A DNA stretch of 64,000 bases. It comes from an uncultured Prevotellaceae bacterium. Lineage in GTDB: Bacteria > Bacteroidota > Bacteroidia > Bacteroidales > Bacteroidaceae. Location: contig CAMJIL010000002.1 in the NCBI GenBank assembly GCA_946405805.1, positions 1 to 64,000 of the forward strand, given 5' to 3'. The notes below the pieces were generated by a model. It ran no database searches. It was not told the origin of the DNA and was given only the letters and a program-made list of their open reading frames with translations. Made by a program: the position numbers and the translations under genes. Shown here piece after piece: positions 35,555-43,690 of the stretch (position 1 is the stretch's first letter; the number at the start of each line of letters is the position of its first letter).

Positions 35555-36691
35555 ATGAACCATATCGAAGATTTACGAGTTATAATTTCAGGCGGTGGTA
35601 CAGGTGGACATATCTTCCCTGCCATCAGTATCGCTAATGCAATTAAGGCGAAATATCCAAATGCAAAGATACTATTTGTCGGTGCAGAAGGAAGAATGGA
35701 AATGACTCGTGTTCCAGAGTCAGGATATGAAATCAAAGGTCTTCCTGTAAGAGGCCTTATACGTCCTCTTTGGAGTCCAAAGAACATTGGTGTTATGTTC
35801 GATTTCTTTCGCTCTCGCTCTATGGTGAAAGATATTATAAAGGAGTTCAAACCTCAGGTGGCTATCGGTGTTGGTGGCTATGCTTCTGCGCCTACCTTGA
35901 ATGCGGCCGCAGCAATGGGAGTACCATGTCTCATACAGGAGCAAAATTCTTATGCTGGTGTCACAAATAAGTCTCTTGCTCAAAAAGCTCAGAAGATATG
36001 CGTTGCGTACGATGGAATGGAACGTTTCTTTCCCGCTGAGAAGATAATAAAGACTGGTAACCCTGTGCGTCAATCACTTCTCAACAACACTATGACGAAG
36101 GAAGAGGCACGCTTAAAGATGGGACTCAAACCTGATATCCCAACAATATTGGTAATAGGAGGTTCTCTTGGTGCTCGTACCATAAACAATGCCATCGCCG
36201 ATGGTATCTCCCGTTTTGATGAGAGAAATATTCAGGTAATATGGCAGACCGGAAAATTCTATGCCGAGGACTGCGAGAGGATAACGGCAGACCACTACCG
36301 CAAAGCTGGTCTTGACTCTCCAAAGAGTGTTCACCCCATGCCATTTATTTCTGATATGGCAGTAGCCTACAAAGCTACAGACATCGTAATATCTCGCGCC
36401 GGTGCTTCTAGCATCAGCGAGTTATGTCTCCTTGGAAAAGCTGCTGTTCTTGTCCCCTCTCCTAATGTGGCAGAAGACCATCAAACAAAGAATGCTCGCG
36501 CGCTCTCCGACAAGGGTGCTGCAGTATTCGTTGCTGATAACGAGGCATCAAAGGTATTGGTAGAACAGGCAATAGCCCTCGTCTCTGATTATGAACAGAT
36601 AAAGAAACTCGAAAACGAGATAAAAAAACTCGCTATTCACAACTCTGCAGATATCATAGCAGAAGAAAGTATAAAATTAATTCAACAGTAA
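35555..36691 (+). CDS. murG: UDP-GlcNAc:lipid I GlcNAc transferase
   Basis: A 378-residue GT28 enzyme making lipid II. N-terminal ISGGGTGGHIFPAISIANAI and GVGGYASAPTLNAA, C-terminal VIGGSLGARTINNAI, SRAGASSISELCLLGKAAVLVP and AEDHQTKNARAL are all present. Its stop abuts the murC start directly. Confidence 0.96.
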   Translation: MNHIEDLRVIISGGGTGGHIFPAISIANAIKAKYPNAKILFVGAEGRMEMTRVPESGYEIKGLPVRGLIRPLWSPKNIGVMFDFFRSRSMVKDIIKEFKPQVAIGVGGYASAPTLNAAAAMGVPCLIQEQNSYAGVTNKSLAQKAQKICVAYDGMERFFPAEKIIKTGNPVRQSLLNNTMTKEEARLKMGLKPDIPTILVIGGSLGARTINNAIADGISRFDERNIQVIWQTGKFYAEDCERITADHYRKAGLDSPKSVHPMPFISDMAVAYKATDIVISRAGASSISELCLLGKAAVLVPSPNVAEDHQTKNARALSDKGAAVFVADNEASKVLVEQAIALVSDYEQIKKLENEIKKLAIHNSADIIAEESIKLIQQ

Positions 36692-38053
36692 ATGAACTCA
36701 GTATATTTCATAGGTGCCGGAGGTATCGGCATGAGTGCTATAGCACGCTATTACATCAAACAGGGGAAGTTTGTCGCTGGTTATGACAAAACGCCTTCAA
36801 AACTCACTGACCAACTTATCAGGGAGGGTATGCATATTCATTTTGAAGATAATGTGAACCTCATCCCCGAAGAGTGTCGCGATGTGAAGGAAACCTTAGT
36901 AATCTATACCCCAGCCATTCCTGAAACACATACTGAATTTCAATTTTTTACCAAGCAGGGGTTTGACATACAGAAACGTGCACAGGTGTTGGGAACATTA
37001 ACCAAGGAGCATAAGGGGCTTTGCGTAGCAGGTACTCATGGCAAAACTACCACCTCTACCATGTGTGCTCACATCATGCACAACTCTCATTTGGATTGCA
37101 ACGCTTTTCTCGGAGGCATTTCCAAGAACTACGGAACCAACTATATCCTTTCTGACAAGTCTGATTATGTAGTCATTGAAGCCGATGAATTCGATCGTTC
37201 TTTCCATTGGTTGCGTCCTTGGATGTCTGTCATCACATCATCTGATCCTGATCATCTTGATATCTATGGTACCAAGGAGGCTTATTTGGAGTCTTTCCGC
37301 CATTATACTACCCTCATTCAGCCAGGAGGTGCATTGATCATTCATACAGGATTGGAGATGAAGGCCGATGTCGTTGAAGGTGTGAAGACATATACCTATG
37401 GTGTAGAGGAAGGAGACTTCCATGCTGAGAAGATAAAGATTGAGAATGGTGAAATAACCTTCGACTTCATATCTCCCGTTGAAAATGTCCGAAACATACG
37501 TCTCGGTCAACCTATTCCTATCAATATAGATAATGGTATTGGTGCTATGGCAATGGCACAACTCAATGGTTGTACTGCTGATGAACTGCGTTACGGCATG
37601 GAAACATACAAAGGTGTTGACAGACGTTTTGATTTCGCTTTGCGCAATGATAAGCATGTAGTGATTTCCGACTATGCCCATCATCCAAAGGAGATTTATC
37701 AGAGTGCAAAGAGTCTCAAACAGGTGTATAACAATCGCACCATCACGGCCATCTTCCAGCCTCACCTCTACACCCGCACTCGCGACTTCTACAAGGATTT
37801 CGCTGCAGCCCTCTCACAACTTGATGAGGTTATACTGTGCGACATCTATCCGGCTCGCGAGCTGCCTATTCCAGGTGTTACCTCACAACTCATCTACGAC
37901 TGCTTGGCACCAGGTGTGAAGAAACAGATGATAAAGAAGGATGAGGTGCTGGATTTCATCAAGTCCCACGATACCGACGTACTGGTAATACTCGGTGCAG
38001 GAGATCTTGACAACTATGTTCCAGAAATAACAAAAATCATCGAAACACGTTGA
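36692..38053 (+). CDS. murC: UDP-MurNAc:L-alanine ligase
   Basis: A 453-residue Mur ligase: GAGGIGMSAIARYY at the N terminus, AGTHGKTTTSTM as ATP loop, EADEFDRSFHWLRP, DYAHHPKEI, and the C-terminal FQPHLYTRTRDF and LGAGDLDNY. It catalyses the first amino-acid addition to UDP-MurNAc. It overlaps ftsQ by 4 bp. No ddl or murB lies nearby, the usual state in this phylum. Confidence 0.96.
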   Translation: MNSVYFIGAGGIGMSAIARYYIKQGKFVAGYDKTPSKLTDQLIREGMHIHFEDNVNLIPEECRDVKETLVIYTPAIPETHTEFQFFTKQGFDIQKRAQVLGTLTKEHKGLCVAGTHGKTTTSTMCAHIMHNSHLDCNAFLGGISKNYGTNYILSDKSDYVVIEADEFDRSFHWLRPWMSVITSSDPDHLDIYGTKEAYLESFRHYTTLIQPGGALIIHTGLEMKADVVEGVKTYTYGVEEGDFHAEKIKIENGEITFDFISPVENVRNIRLGQPIPINIDNGIGAMAMAQLNGCTADELRYGMETYKGVDRRFDFALRNDKHVVISDYAHHPKEIYQSAKSLKQVYNNRTITAIFQPHLYTRTRDFYKDFAAALSQLDEVILCDIYPARELPIPGVTSQLIYDCLAPGVKKQMIKKDEVLDFIKSHDTDVLVILGAGDLDNYVPEITKIIETR

Positions 38054-38877
38054 TGAAAAAGATATTCTTCATATTATCCGACATTTTCATTGGTGCTTAC
38101 TTGGTAATGGCTATGACATCATGGAATAAGGTTGCCCCCCCTACTCCTCGCTGCAAAAAGGTTACCATTCAGATTGCCGATGAGAATTCAAATGGCTTCC
38201 TTACCCAGCAGGAGATTCAGCGTCTTCTCAAAAAACATGACATTTATCCCCTAGGGCAACCTCTAACCATTGCTAATCCACGCATGATAGAGGAGGAACT
38301 GAAACGCATGCCTTTTGTCAACAAGGCTCAGTGTAGCATTGCTCAGGATGGGCATGCAACCATTATCGTTACCCAACGAACACCTTTGGTACGCATCAAG
38401 AATGAAAACAACCAAGATTACTATATTGATGACAATGGTGGCATAATGCCCAACTCACAATACATCAGCAACCTCATGATTGCCACTGGCAACATCAGCA
38501 AGCAATATGCTACACAATATATCAGTGTCATAGCACGCTACCTGATGCAGGACGAGTTGTGGAGTAAAGAGATAGAACAGATAAACGTAACTCCAGACCT
38601 TCACGTCGAATTGGTTCCACGCAATGCCGAGCACGTCGTAAACATCGGGCGTATGCCAAAAATAAACAATACGCTTAGCCCCAGCAAAAGAAATGAAGAA
38701 TTAAATAATTACCTAAAGCATCAACTTTCACGGCTTGAACTTTTCTATCGTTATGTGCCACAGACTCTCAATGGTGCTGTCCCCAGAGACACATCTAATA
38801 CTCTCAACTCGCTATATAGCTATATAAATCTTGAATATAATAATCAGATAATATGTCAACGAAGAACTTCATTGTAG
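38050..38877 (+). CDS. ftsQ: Divisome protein FtsQ
   Basis: A 275-residue bitopic protein: one membrane helix (about residues 4-22), then a POTRA-like domain (VTIQIADENSNGFLTQQEIQ, RMIEEELKRMPFVNKAQCSI) and a beta domain. Sequence conservation is low; position between murC and ftsA and the topology decide the call. The end overlaps ftsA by 25 bp. Confidence 0.86.
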   Translation: MMKKIFFILSDIFIGAYLVMAMTSWNKVAPPTPRCKKVTIQIADENSNGFLTQQEIQRLLKKHDIYPLGQPLTIANPRMIEEELKRMPFVNKAQCSIAQDGHATIIVTQRTPLVRIKNENNQDYYIDDNGGIMPNSQYISNLMIATGNISKQYATQYISVIARYLMQDELWSKEIEQINVTPDLHVELVPRNAEHVVNIGRMPKINNTLSPSKRNEELNNYLKHQLSRLELFYRYVPQTLNGAVPRDTSNTLNSLYSYINLEYNNQIICQRRTSL

Positions 38878-40316
38878 CCATTGAACTTGGTTCAACAAAA
38901 ATCCGCGGTATTGCAGGTAAAAAGAATCCTGACGGTACTATCAGTGTTCTTGCTCTTTCCGAAGAAGATGCTACTCAATGCATCAGGAAGGGCGTAGTGT
39001 ATAACATTGATAAGACTACACAAGCCATCAGTAACATCATCCAGCGCCTTCGCGCACAGTTAAAGACAGGCATAAAACAGGTTTTCGTCGGCATTGGCGG
39101 ACAATCAATCCACTCTCATCACAACCTGCTGTTCTGCGACATGCCAGGCACTGAGGGTGGTATCGTTTCACAGCAACTCATCGTGGAGATGATGGATGAA
39201 AACCGCGCTACAGAATATAGCGACAAGGAGGTTCTCGATGTTCATGTTCAGGAATATCGCGCAGACAACCTTATGCAGTCTGATCCTGTTGGTATTCCAT
39301 GCACACGTTTGGAAGGTAACTTCCTTAACATCCTGCAGAACAAACGCCACTATCAGAATCTTCTAAAGTGTTTTGCAAATGCTGACGTGAAGATAGCTGA
39401 TATCTATCTCGCTCCTATAGCATTGGCTGACGTTGTATTAACACCTACCGAGAAGAGAAGCGGATGTATGCTCGTTGATTTAGGTGCTGATACAACAACG
39501 GTGGTTGTCTATTATAAGAATATAGTACGCCACGTTGCTGTAATTCCTCTTGGTGGTAACAGCATAACGAAAGACCTCTGTGCGCTGCAACTCGAGGAAC
39601 AGGATGCAGAGAAGGTAAAGACAAAATATGCCTCTGCCTTTACTCCGGAGAATGAAGTTGATGGTGATGAGCAATATAATCTCTCACCTACTATCTCCGT
39701 TCCTGCCGTAAAGGTTATTGATCTTGTAGAGGCTCGCGTTGACGAGATAATCACCAATGCATGGAACCAAGTTCCAGGCGAATTTGCAGAGAAACTTCTT
39801 GGTGGCATTGTCCTCACAGGTGGTGGTGCACAACTGAAGAATATCACTAATGCCTTCCGCAAGATTACCAGCATTGAGCAGATACGCATTGCAAAAGATA
39901 GTAATGAGGCTTTCACGCCGCAACCAATCGTACCAACCTCTTTCACTCAAAACACTCTCGTTGGCATCCTTGTCAAGGGTGACCAGAACTGTTGGGCCGA
40001 TGCTGCAACACCAAGGGCTAACACAGACATGTTCGAGACTCCTGTTGCTCCTGCTGCAGAAGAGAGAAAGACATCAGAGCAGACCGCTCCTCTCTCTGGT
40101 TTCCAAACCTTCGACAATGCTGCCACTAATATAGAAATCAAACAGAAGGAAGACCCTAAGAAGGAAGAAATAAAGGAAGAGACTCCTATCACAGAGGAGG
40201 ACATTCTGATAAGACAATATAGAGAACAACAAGAGAAGCGTAAAGAGCAGAATAAAGACTCTCTTGGCAACAAAATTTCTCGTTGGATTCAAGCACTCAC
40301 TAACCCAGAAGAATAA
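38853..40316 (+). CDS. ftsA: Divisome actin-like protein FtsA
   Basis: A 487-residue actin-fold ATPase that tethers FtsZ to the membrane. Visible are VAIELGSTKIRGIAGKK, VFVGIGGQSIHSHHN (1C region), CMLVDLGADTTTVVVYYKN and GIVLTGGGAQLKNI. After the core comes a long acidic/basic linker (about 375-465) and an amphipathic tail NKISRWIQALTNPEE that can bind membrane. Overlaps ftsQ; 5 bp before ftsZ. Confidence 0.95.
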   Translation: MSTKNFIVAIELGSTKIRGIAGKKNPDGTISVLALSEEDATQCIRKGVVYNIDKTTQAISNIIQRLRAQLKTGIKQVFVGIGGQSIHSHHNLLFCDMPGTEGGIVSQQLIVEMMDENRATEYSDKEVLDVHVQEYRADNLMQSDPVGIPCTRLEGNFLNILQNKRHYQNLLKCFANADVKIADIYLAPIALADVVLTPTEKRSGCMLVDLGADTTTVVVYYKNIVRHVAVIPLGGNSITKDLCALQLEEQDAEKVKTKYASAFTPENEVDGDEQYNLSPTISVPAVKVIDLVEARVDEIITNAWNQVPGEFAEKLLGGIVLTGGGAQLKNITNAFRKITSIEQIRIAKDSNEAFTPQPIVPTSFTQNTLVGILVKGDQNCWADAATPRANTDMFETPVAPAAEERKTSEQTAPLSGFQTFDNAATNIEIKQKEDPKKEEIKEETPITEEDILIRQYREQQEKRKEQNKDSLGNKISRWIQALTNPEE

Positions 40317-40321
40317 AAACT

Positions 40322-41581
40322 ATGACAGACATTATTGATTTCGGTCCTGTGACCCAGAATAAGAGCATCATCAAAGTTATTGGCGTTGGTGGTGGTGGTG
40401 GTAATGCAGTAAACCACATGTATCGCGAGGGAGTACACGATGTATCCTTTGTTCTTTGTAATACAGATGCTCAGGCACTGGCTGACTCTCCTGTGCCTAT
40501 CCATCTGCAGTTAGGTAAGGAAGGCCTTGGTGCTGGCAACCGTCCAGAAAGAGCTCGTAATGCTGCCGAGGAGAGTATTGAGCAGATTCGCGACATGCTC
40601 AATGACGGCACACGCATGGCATTTATCACGGCCGGCATGGGCGGTGGTACCGGAACTGGTGCGGCACCGGTCATAGCACGCGAAAGCCGGGCTCTCGATA
40701 TCCTTACCGTAGGTATTGTGACTATACCATTCAAGTTCGAAGGTGCTCGCAAAATCAATCAGGCCCTCGATGGTGTGGAGGAGATGGCAAAGAATGTCGA
40801 TGCCCTCCTCGTCATAAATAACGAACGTCTGCGCTCTATCTATGGTGAGTTGTCTATGATGGAAGCTTTCGCAAAGGCTGACGACACACTCTCCGTAGCA
40901 GCAAAGAGTATTGCAGAGATAATCACCGTGCATGGTACTATAAACCTCGATTTCAACGATGTTAAGACCGTTCTGAAGGATGGTGGTGTAGCCATCATGT
41001 CAACAGGTTATGGTGAAGGTGACGGACGTGTCAAGAAGGCTATTGCCGACGCTCTCCACTCTCCATTGCTCAATGATAACGACATCTTCAATTCCAAGAA
41101 GATTCTCCTCTCCCTCTCCTTCCGTGGCGACGATGCAGAGAATAAGGGCCTCATGATGGATGAGATGAATGATATCAACGATTTCATGGATCAATTCGGT
41201 CCCGACTTCGAACTCAAATGGGGTACTGCCAACGACCCATCTTTAGGCGAGAAGGTCAAGATTACCATCCTTGCGACCGGCTTTGGTATTGCCGATATCA
41301 ACGAGGCTCTTGCTGACCGTGTTCGTAGCAAGAAGACACCAGAGGAGCTTGCTAAGGAGGCAGAAGAAGCTGAACGTCGTCAACGTATGCAGGAGCGTCT
41401 TGAGAAGTACTATGGCAGCGATGGCAGCAACTCGCTGAAGAAGAGAGCTCATAAACTCTTCGTCTTCTCCAACGAAGACCTTGATGATGATGATCTCATC
41501 CTCGCTGTTGAGAATACGCCTACAGCATATCGCACGCGTTCACAACTCGAAAATCTCAACAACCATATCTATACAGTGTGA
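40322..41581 (+). CDS. ftsZ: Cell division GTPase FtsZ
   Basis: A 419-residue tubulin-like GTPase. The N-terminal KVIGVGGGGGNAVNHMY, signature AGMGGGTGTGAAPVIAR and the T7 loop NLDFNDVKTVL are intact. The short C-terminal region ends ILAVENTPTAYRTRSQ..., without the proteobacterial-type terminal peptide; VENTP.Y.R resembles the tail of other Bacteroidetes FtsZ. The stop codon overlaps the GTG start of dgt. Confidence 0.96.
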   Translation: MTDIIDFGPVTQNKSIIKVIGVGGGGGNAVNHMYREGVHDVSFVLCNTDAQALADSPVPIHLQLGKEGLGAGNRPERARNAAEESIEQIRDMLNDGTRMAFITAGMGGGTGTGAAPVIARESRALDILTVGIVTIPFKFEGARKINQALDGVEEMAKNVDALLVINNERLRSIYGELSMMEAFAKADDTLSVAAKSIAEIITVHGTINLDFNDVKTVLKDGGVAIMSTGYGEGDGRVKKAIADALHSPLLNDNDIFNSKKILLSLSFRGDDAENKGLMMDEMNDINDFMDQFGPDFELKWGTANDPSLGEKVKITILATGFGIADINEALADRVRSKKTPEELAKEAEEAERRQRMQERLEKYYGSDGSNSLKKRAHKLFVFSNEDLDDDDLILAVENTPTAYRTRSQLENLNNHIYTV

Positions 41582-42846
41582 ATTGGGAACAGCTCATATC
41601 GCAAAAGCGTCTCGGACAGGAGTTGAGACATACTGAACGCCGGGATGATCGCTCAGAATTCAAACGCGACTACGACCGTCTCATCTTTTCTGCACCCTTC
41701 CGGAGGATGCAGAATAAGACACAGGTCTTTCCACTTCCCGGCAGTGTCTTTGTCCACAACCGCCTCACCCACTCTCTTGAGGTGGCTTCCGTTGGAATGT
41801 CGTTAGGCAATGACATCAATCGCGGTAACAGCCTCGGCACTATAGTGGCAACAGCATGTTTGGCGCACGATATGGGCAATCCGCCATTCGGACACTCTGG
41901 CGAGAAAGCAATCCAAACATTCTTCACCGAAGGTCCCGGCAACATCCTGAAAGATATGATTTCACCGGAGGTGTGGAGCGACATCACCCATTTTGAGGGC
42001 AATGCCAACGCTTTCCGCCTCCTCACACATCGTTTCCAAGGTCGACGCGAAGGTGGATATGCTATGACCTATACCTCTCTCGCCAGCATTGTGAAATATC
42101 CCTACCCTTCCACGCAGGCTACTCCAGAACATCCTAAGTTCGGATATTTCTCCAGTGAGGCGGCTACCTTCAACAAGATATGCGACGAACTGGGTATGAT
42201 AGGACGTCATCCATTGGTATATCTCGTAGAGGCGGCCGATGATATCTGCTACGAGATAATGGATATCGAAGATGCTCACAAACTGAAACTTCTTTCTGAC
42301 GAAGAGACCCTTTCTCTGTTGTTCGCCTTCTTCGAAGAGGATGTGCAGCAGAGCATCCGCGAACGCATCAAGCGAGAGAATATCAGCGATGTCAACGAAC
42401 AGGTTGTCTATCTGCGTGCCAGCGTCATCGGCAAGTTGGAGAACGAATGTGTCAAGGCCTTCCTCGACAACGAGGAAGCTATAATGAATGGCACCTTCAC
42501 AGGTAGCCTCATCGGACATATCAGCCCACGTCAACGCGATGCTTATATAAGATGTACTGAGGTAGCCTTCAAGCGTATCTACAAGTCCAAGTCCGTCCTT
42601 GATATCGAACTTGGGGGTTATAGCATTATCGAGACTCTTATGACAAAGATGGTGGAGGCAATCCTCCATCCTGACAGATATTACTCCAAGCAACTGCTCA
42701 TGAGGGTCAGCAGCCAGTACGAAATAGGTGCGCCTGACCTCGAAACACGCATCATGGCAGTACTCGACTTCATCTCTGGTATGACAGACGTCTTTGCCCT
42801 CGACTTTTACCAGAAAATCAATGGCACCTCGCTGCCAATAGTGTAG
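41578..42846 (+). CDS. dgt: dGTP triphosphohydrolase
   Basis: A 422-residue HD-domain enzyme that cleaves dGTP to deoxyguanosine and triphosphate. The HD metal site is RLTHSLEVASVG and CLAHDMGNPPFGHSGE, later EAADDICYEIMDIEDAH. It starts with GTG within the FtsZ stop (GTGA, 4-bp overlap), so it is coupled to the division cluster. The early RDDRSEFKRDYDRLIFSAPFRR is typical of the family. Confidence 0.93.
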   Translation: MNWEQLISQKRLGQELRHTERRDDRSEFKRDYDRLIFSAPFRRMQNKTQVFPLPGSVFVHNRLTHSLEVASVGMSLGNDINRGNSLGTIVATACLAHDMGNPPFGHSGEKAIQTFFTEGPGNILKDMISPEVWSDITHFEGNANAFRLLTHRFQGRREGGYAMTYTSLASIVKYPYPSTQATPEHPKFGYFSSEAATFNKICDELGMIGRHPLVYLVEAADDICYEIMDIEDAHKLKLLSDEETLSLLFAFFEEDVQQSIRERIKRENISDVNEQVVYLRASVIGKLENECVKAFLDNEEAIMNGTFTGSLIGHISPRQRDAYIRCTEVAFKRIYKSKSVLDIELGGYSIIETLMTKMVEAILHPDRYYSKQLLMRVSSQYEIGAPDLETRIMAVLDFISGMTDVFALDFYQKINGTSLPIV

Positions 42847-42853
42847 TGGGTAA

Positions 42854-42877
42854 CGGTTAAAGGTTAAAGGTTAAAGA
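42854..42877. repeat. 7-bp array (unit GGTTAAA) before the btuD-like gene
   Basis: Three GGTTAAA units in register follow the dgt stop, then a different short repeat of GTTTTCG type runs to the ATG at 42919. Confidence 0.75.
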
Positions 42878-42918
42878 GGTTCTTGAAGTTTTCGTTTTCG
42901 TTTTGGTTTTCGTTGATA

Positions 42919-43662
42919 ATGCTTCAATTAAAAAATCTTACCATCGGATATAAAGGCAATGTGATTGCCAGCAACGTTTCTGCGGAGTTGCAGAGCGGTA
43001 GGCTAACATATCTTCTGGGTGTTAACGGTTGCGGCAAGAGTACCTTGCTGCGCACTATGTGTGGCTTTCTGCCGCCACTGGACGGAGAGATTTTTGTTGG
43101 CGACGAGAACCTAAACGATCTGACAGCATCGGAGAAATCGCGAAAAATTAGCATCGTCTTGACACATAACGAAGAAGTCCGTGGCATGACGGTGTGGGAT
43201 GTTGTAGCAATGGGCCGAAGTCCATACACGGGATTCTGGGGTCACCTGACAGACGAAGACAAGAGGATTATCCGAGAGAGTCTTGATATGGTAGGCATTA
43301 ACTGTCAACTGTCAACTGTCAACTGTCAACTGTCAATGCTCAACCGACGGATTACTGAGATATCAGACGGCGAACGCCAGAAGGTGATGATAGCAAAGGC
43401 TATAGCACAGCAGACGCCAGTGATACTACTCGACGAACCGACAGCCTTCCTCGATTACCCCAGCAAACGCCGTATGTTCAGGTTGCTGACACAGGTGGCA
43501 AGAGATTTAAACAAAGCGATACTATTGTCCACACACGACATAGACCATGCAAAGCGCTTTGGAGACCTTGCATGGATGATGGATAAAGGACAACTGAGAT
43601 GTTCTTCGTTTGAAGAACTCATAGCAGAAAAGCCCGACTTCTTCTCGTCAGAAGAAGATTGA
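42919..43662 (+). CDS. btuD: FecE/BtuD-type ABC transporter ATPase
   Basis: A 247-residue ATPase of the iron-siderophore/B12 importer class. Walker A GVNGCGKST (34-42), signature SDGER (149-153), Walker B VILLDEP (168-174) and H-loop STHD are intact. The family phrase EISDGERQKVMIAKA supports the assignment. Residues 128-142 (NCQLSTVNCQLSMLN) are the translation of a 7-bp array, inserted just before the signature helix where relatives have only a few residues. The ATG at 42919 is chosen over an in-frame TTG at 42883. It is separate from a permease, and the btuFC pair at 10.4-12.3 kb lacks an ATPase, so it probably serves that transporter; an iron-complex transporter is the alternative. Confidence 0.78.
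   Translation: MLQLKNLTIGYKGNVIASNVSAELQSGRLTYLLGVNGCGKSTLLRTMCGFLPPLDGEIFVGDENLNDLTASEKSRKISIVLTHNEEVRGMTVWDVVAMGRSPYTGFWGHLTDEDKRIIRESLDMVGINCQLSTVNCQLSMLNRRITEISDGERQKVMIAKAIAQQTPVILLDEPTAFLDYPSKRRMFRLLTQVARDLNKAILLSTHDIDHAKRFGDLAWMMDKGQLRCSSFEELIAEKPDFFSSEED
43299..43344. repeat. In-frame 7-bp array (unit AACTGTC) inside btuD-like gene
   Basis: Five near-perfect AACTGTC units plus a degenerate one. Three units equal 21 bp, so translation repeats every seven residues (NCQLSTV). No stop codon arises in this frame. Confidence 0.92.
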
Positions 43663-43690
43663 TTTGGCAGAATCTTAGCAGACAAACAAA

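Noticed and set aside
39512..39946. 144-codon minus-strand ORF opposite ftsA, and similar long opposite-strand ORFs in btuB, the NRPS, the M16 gene and the MetY-type gene
   Set aside because: They lie wholly within well-supported genes, show no family motif or initiation context, and have compositions expected of shadow frames.
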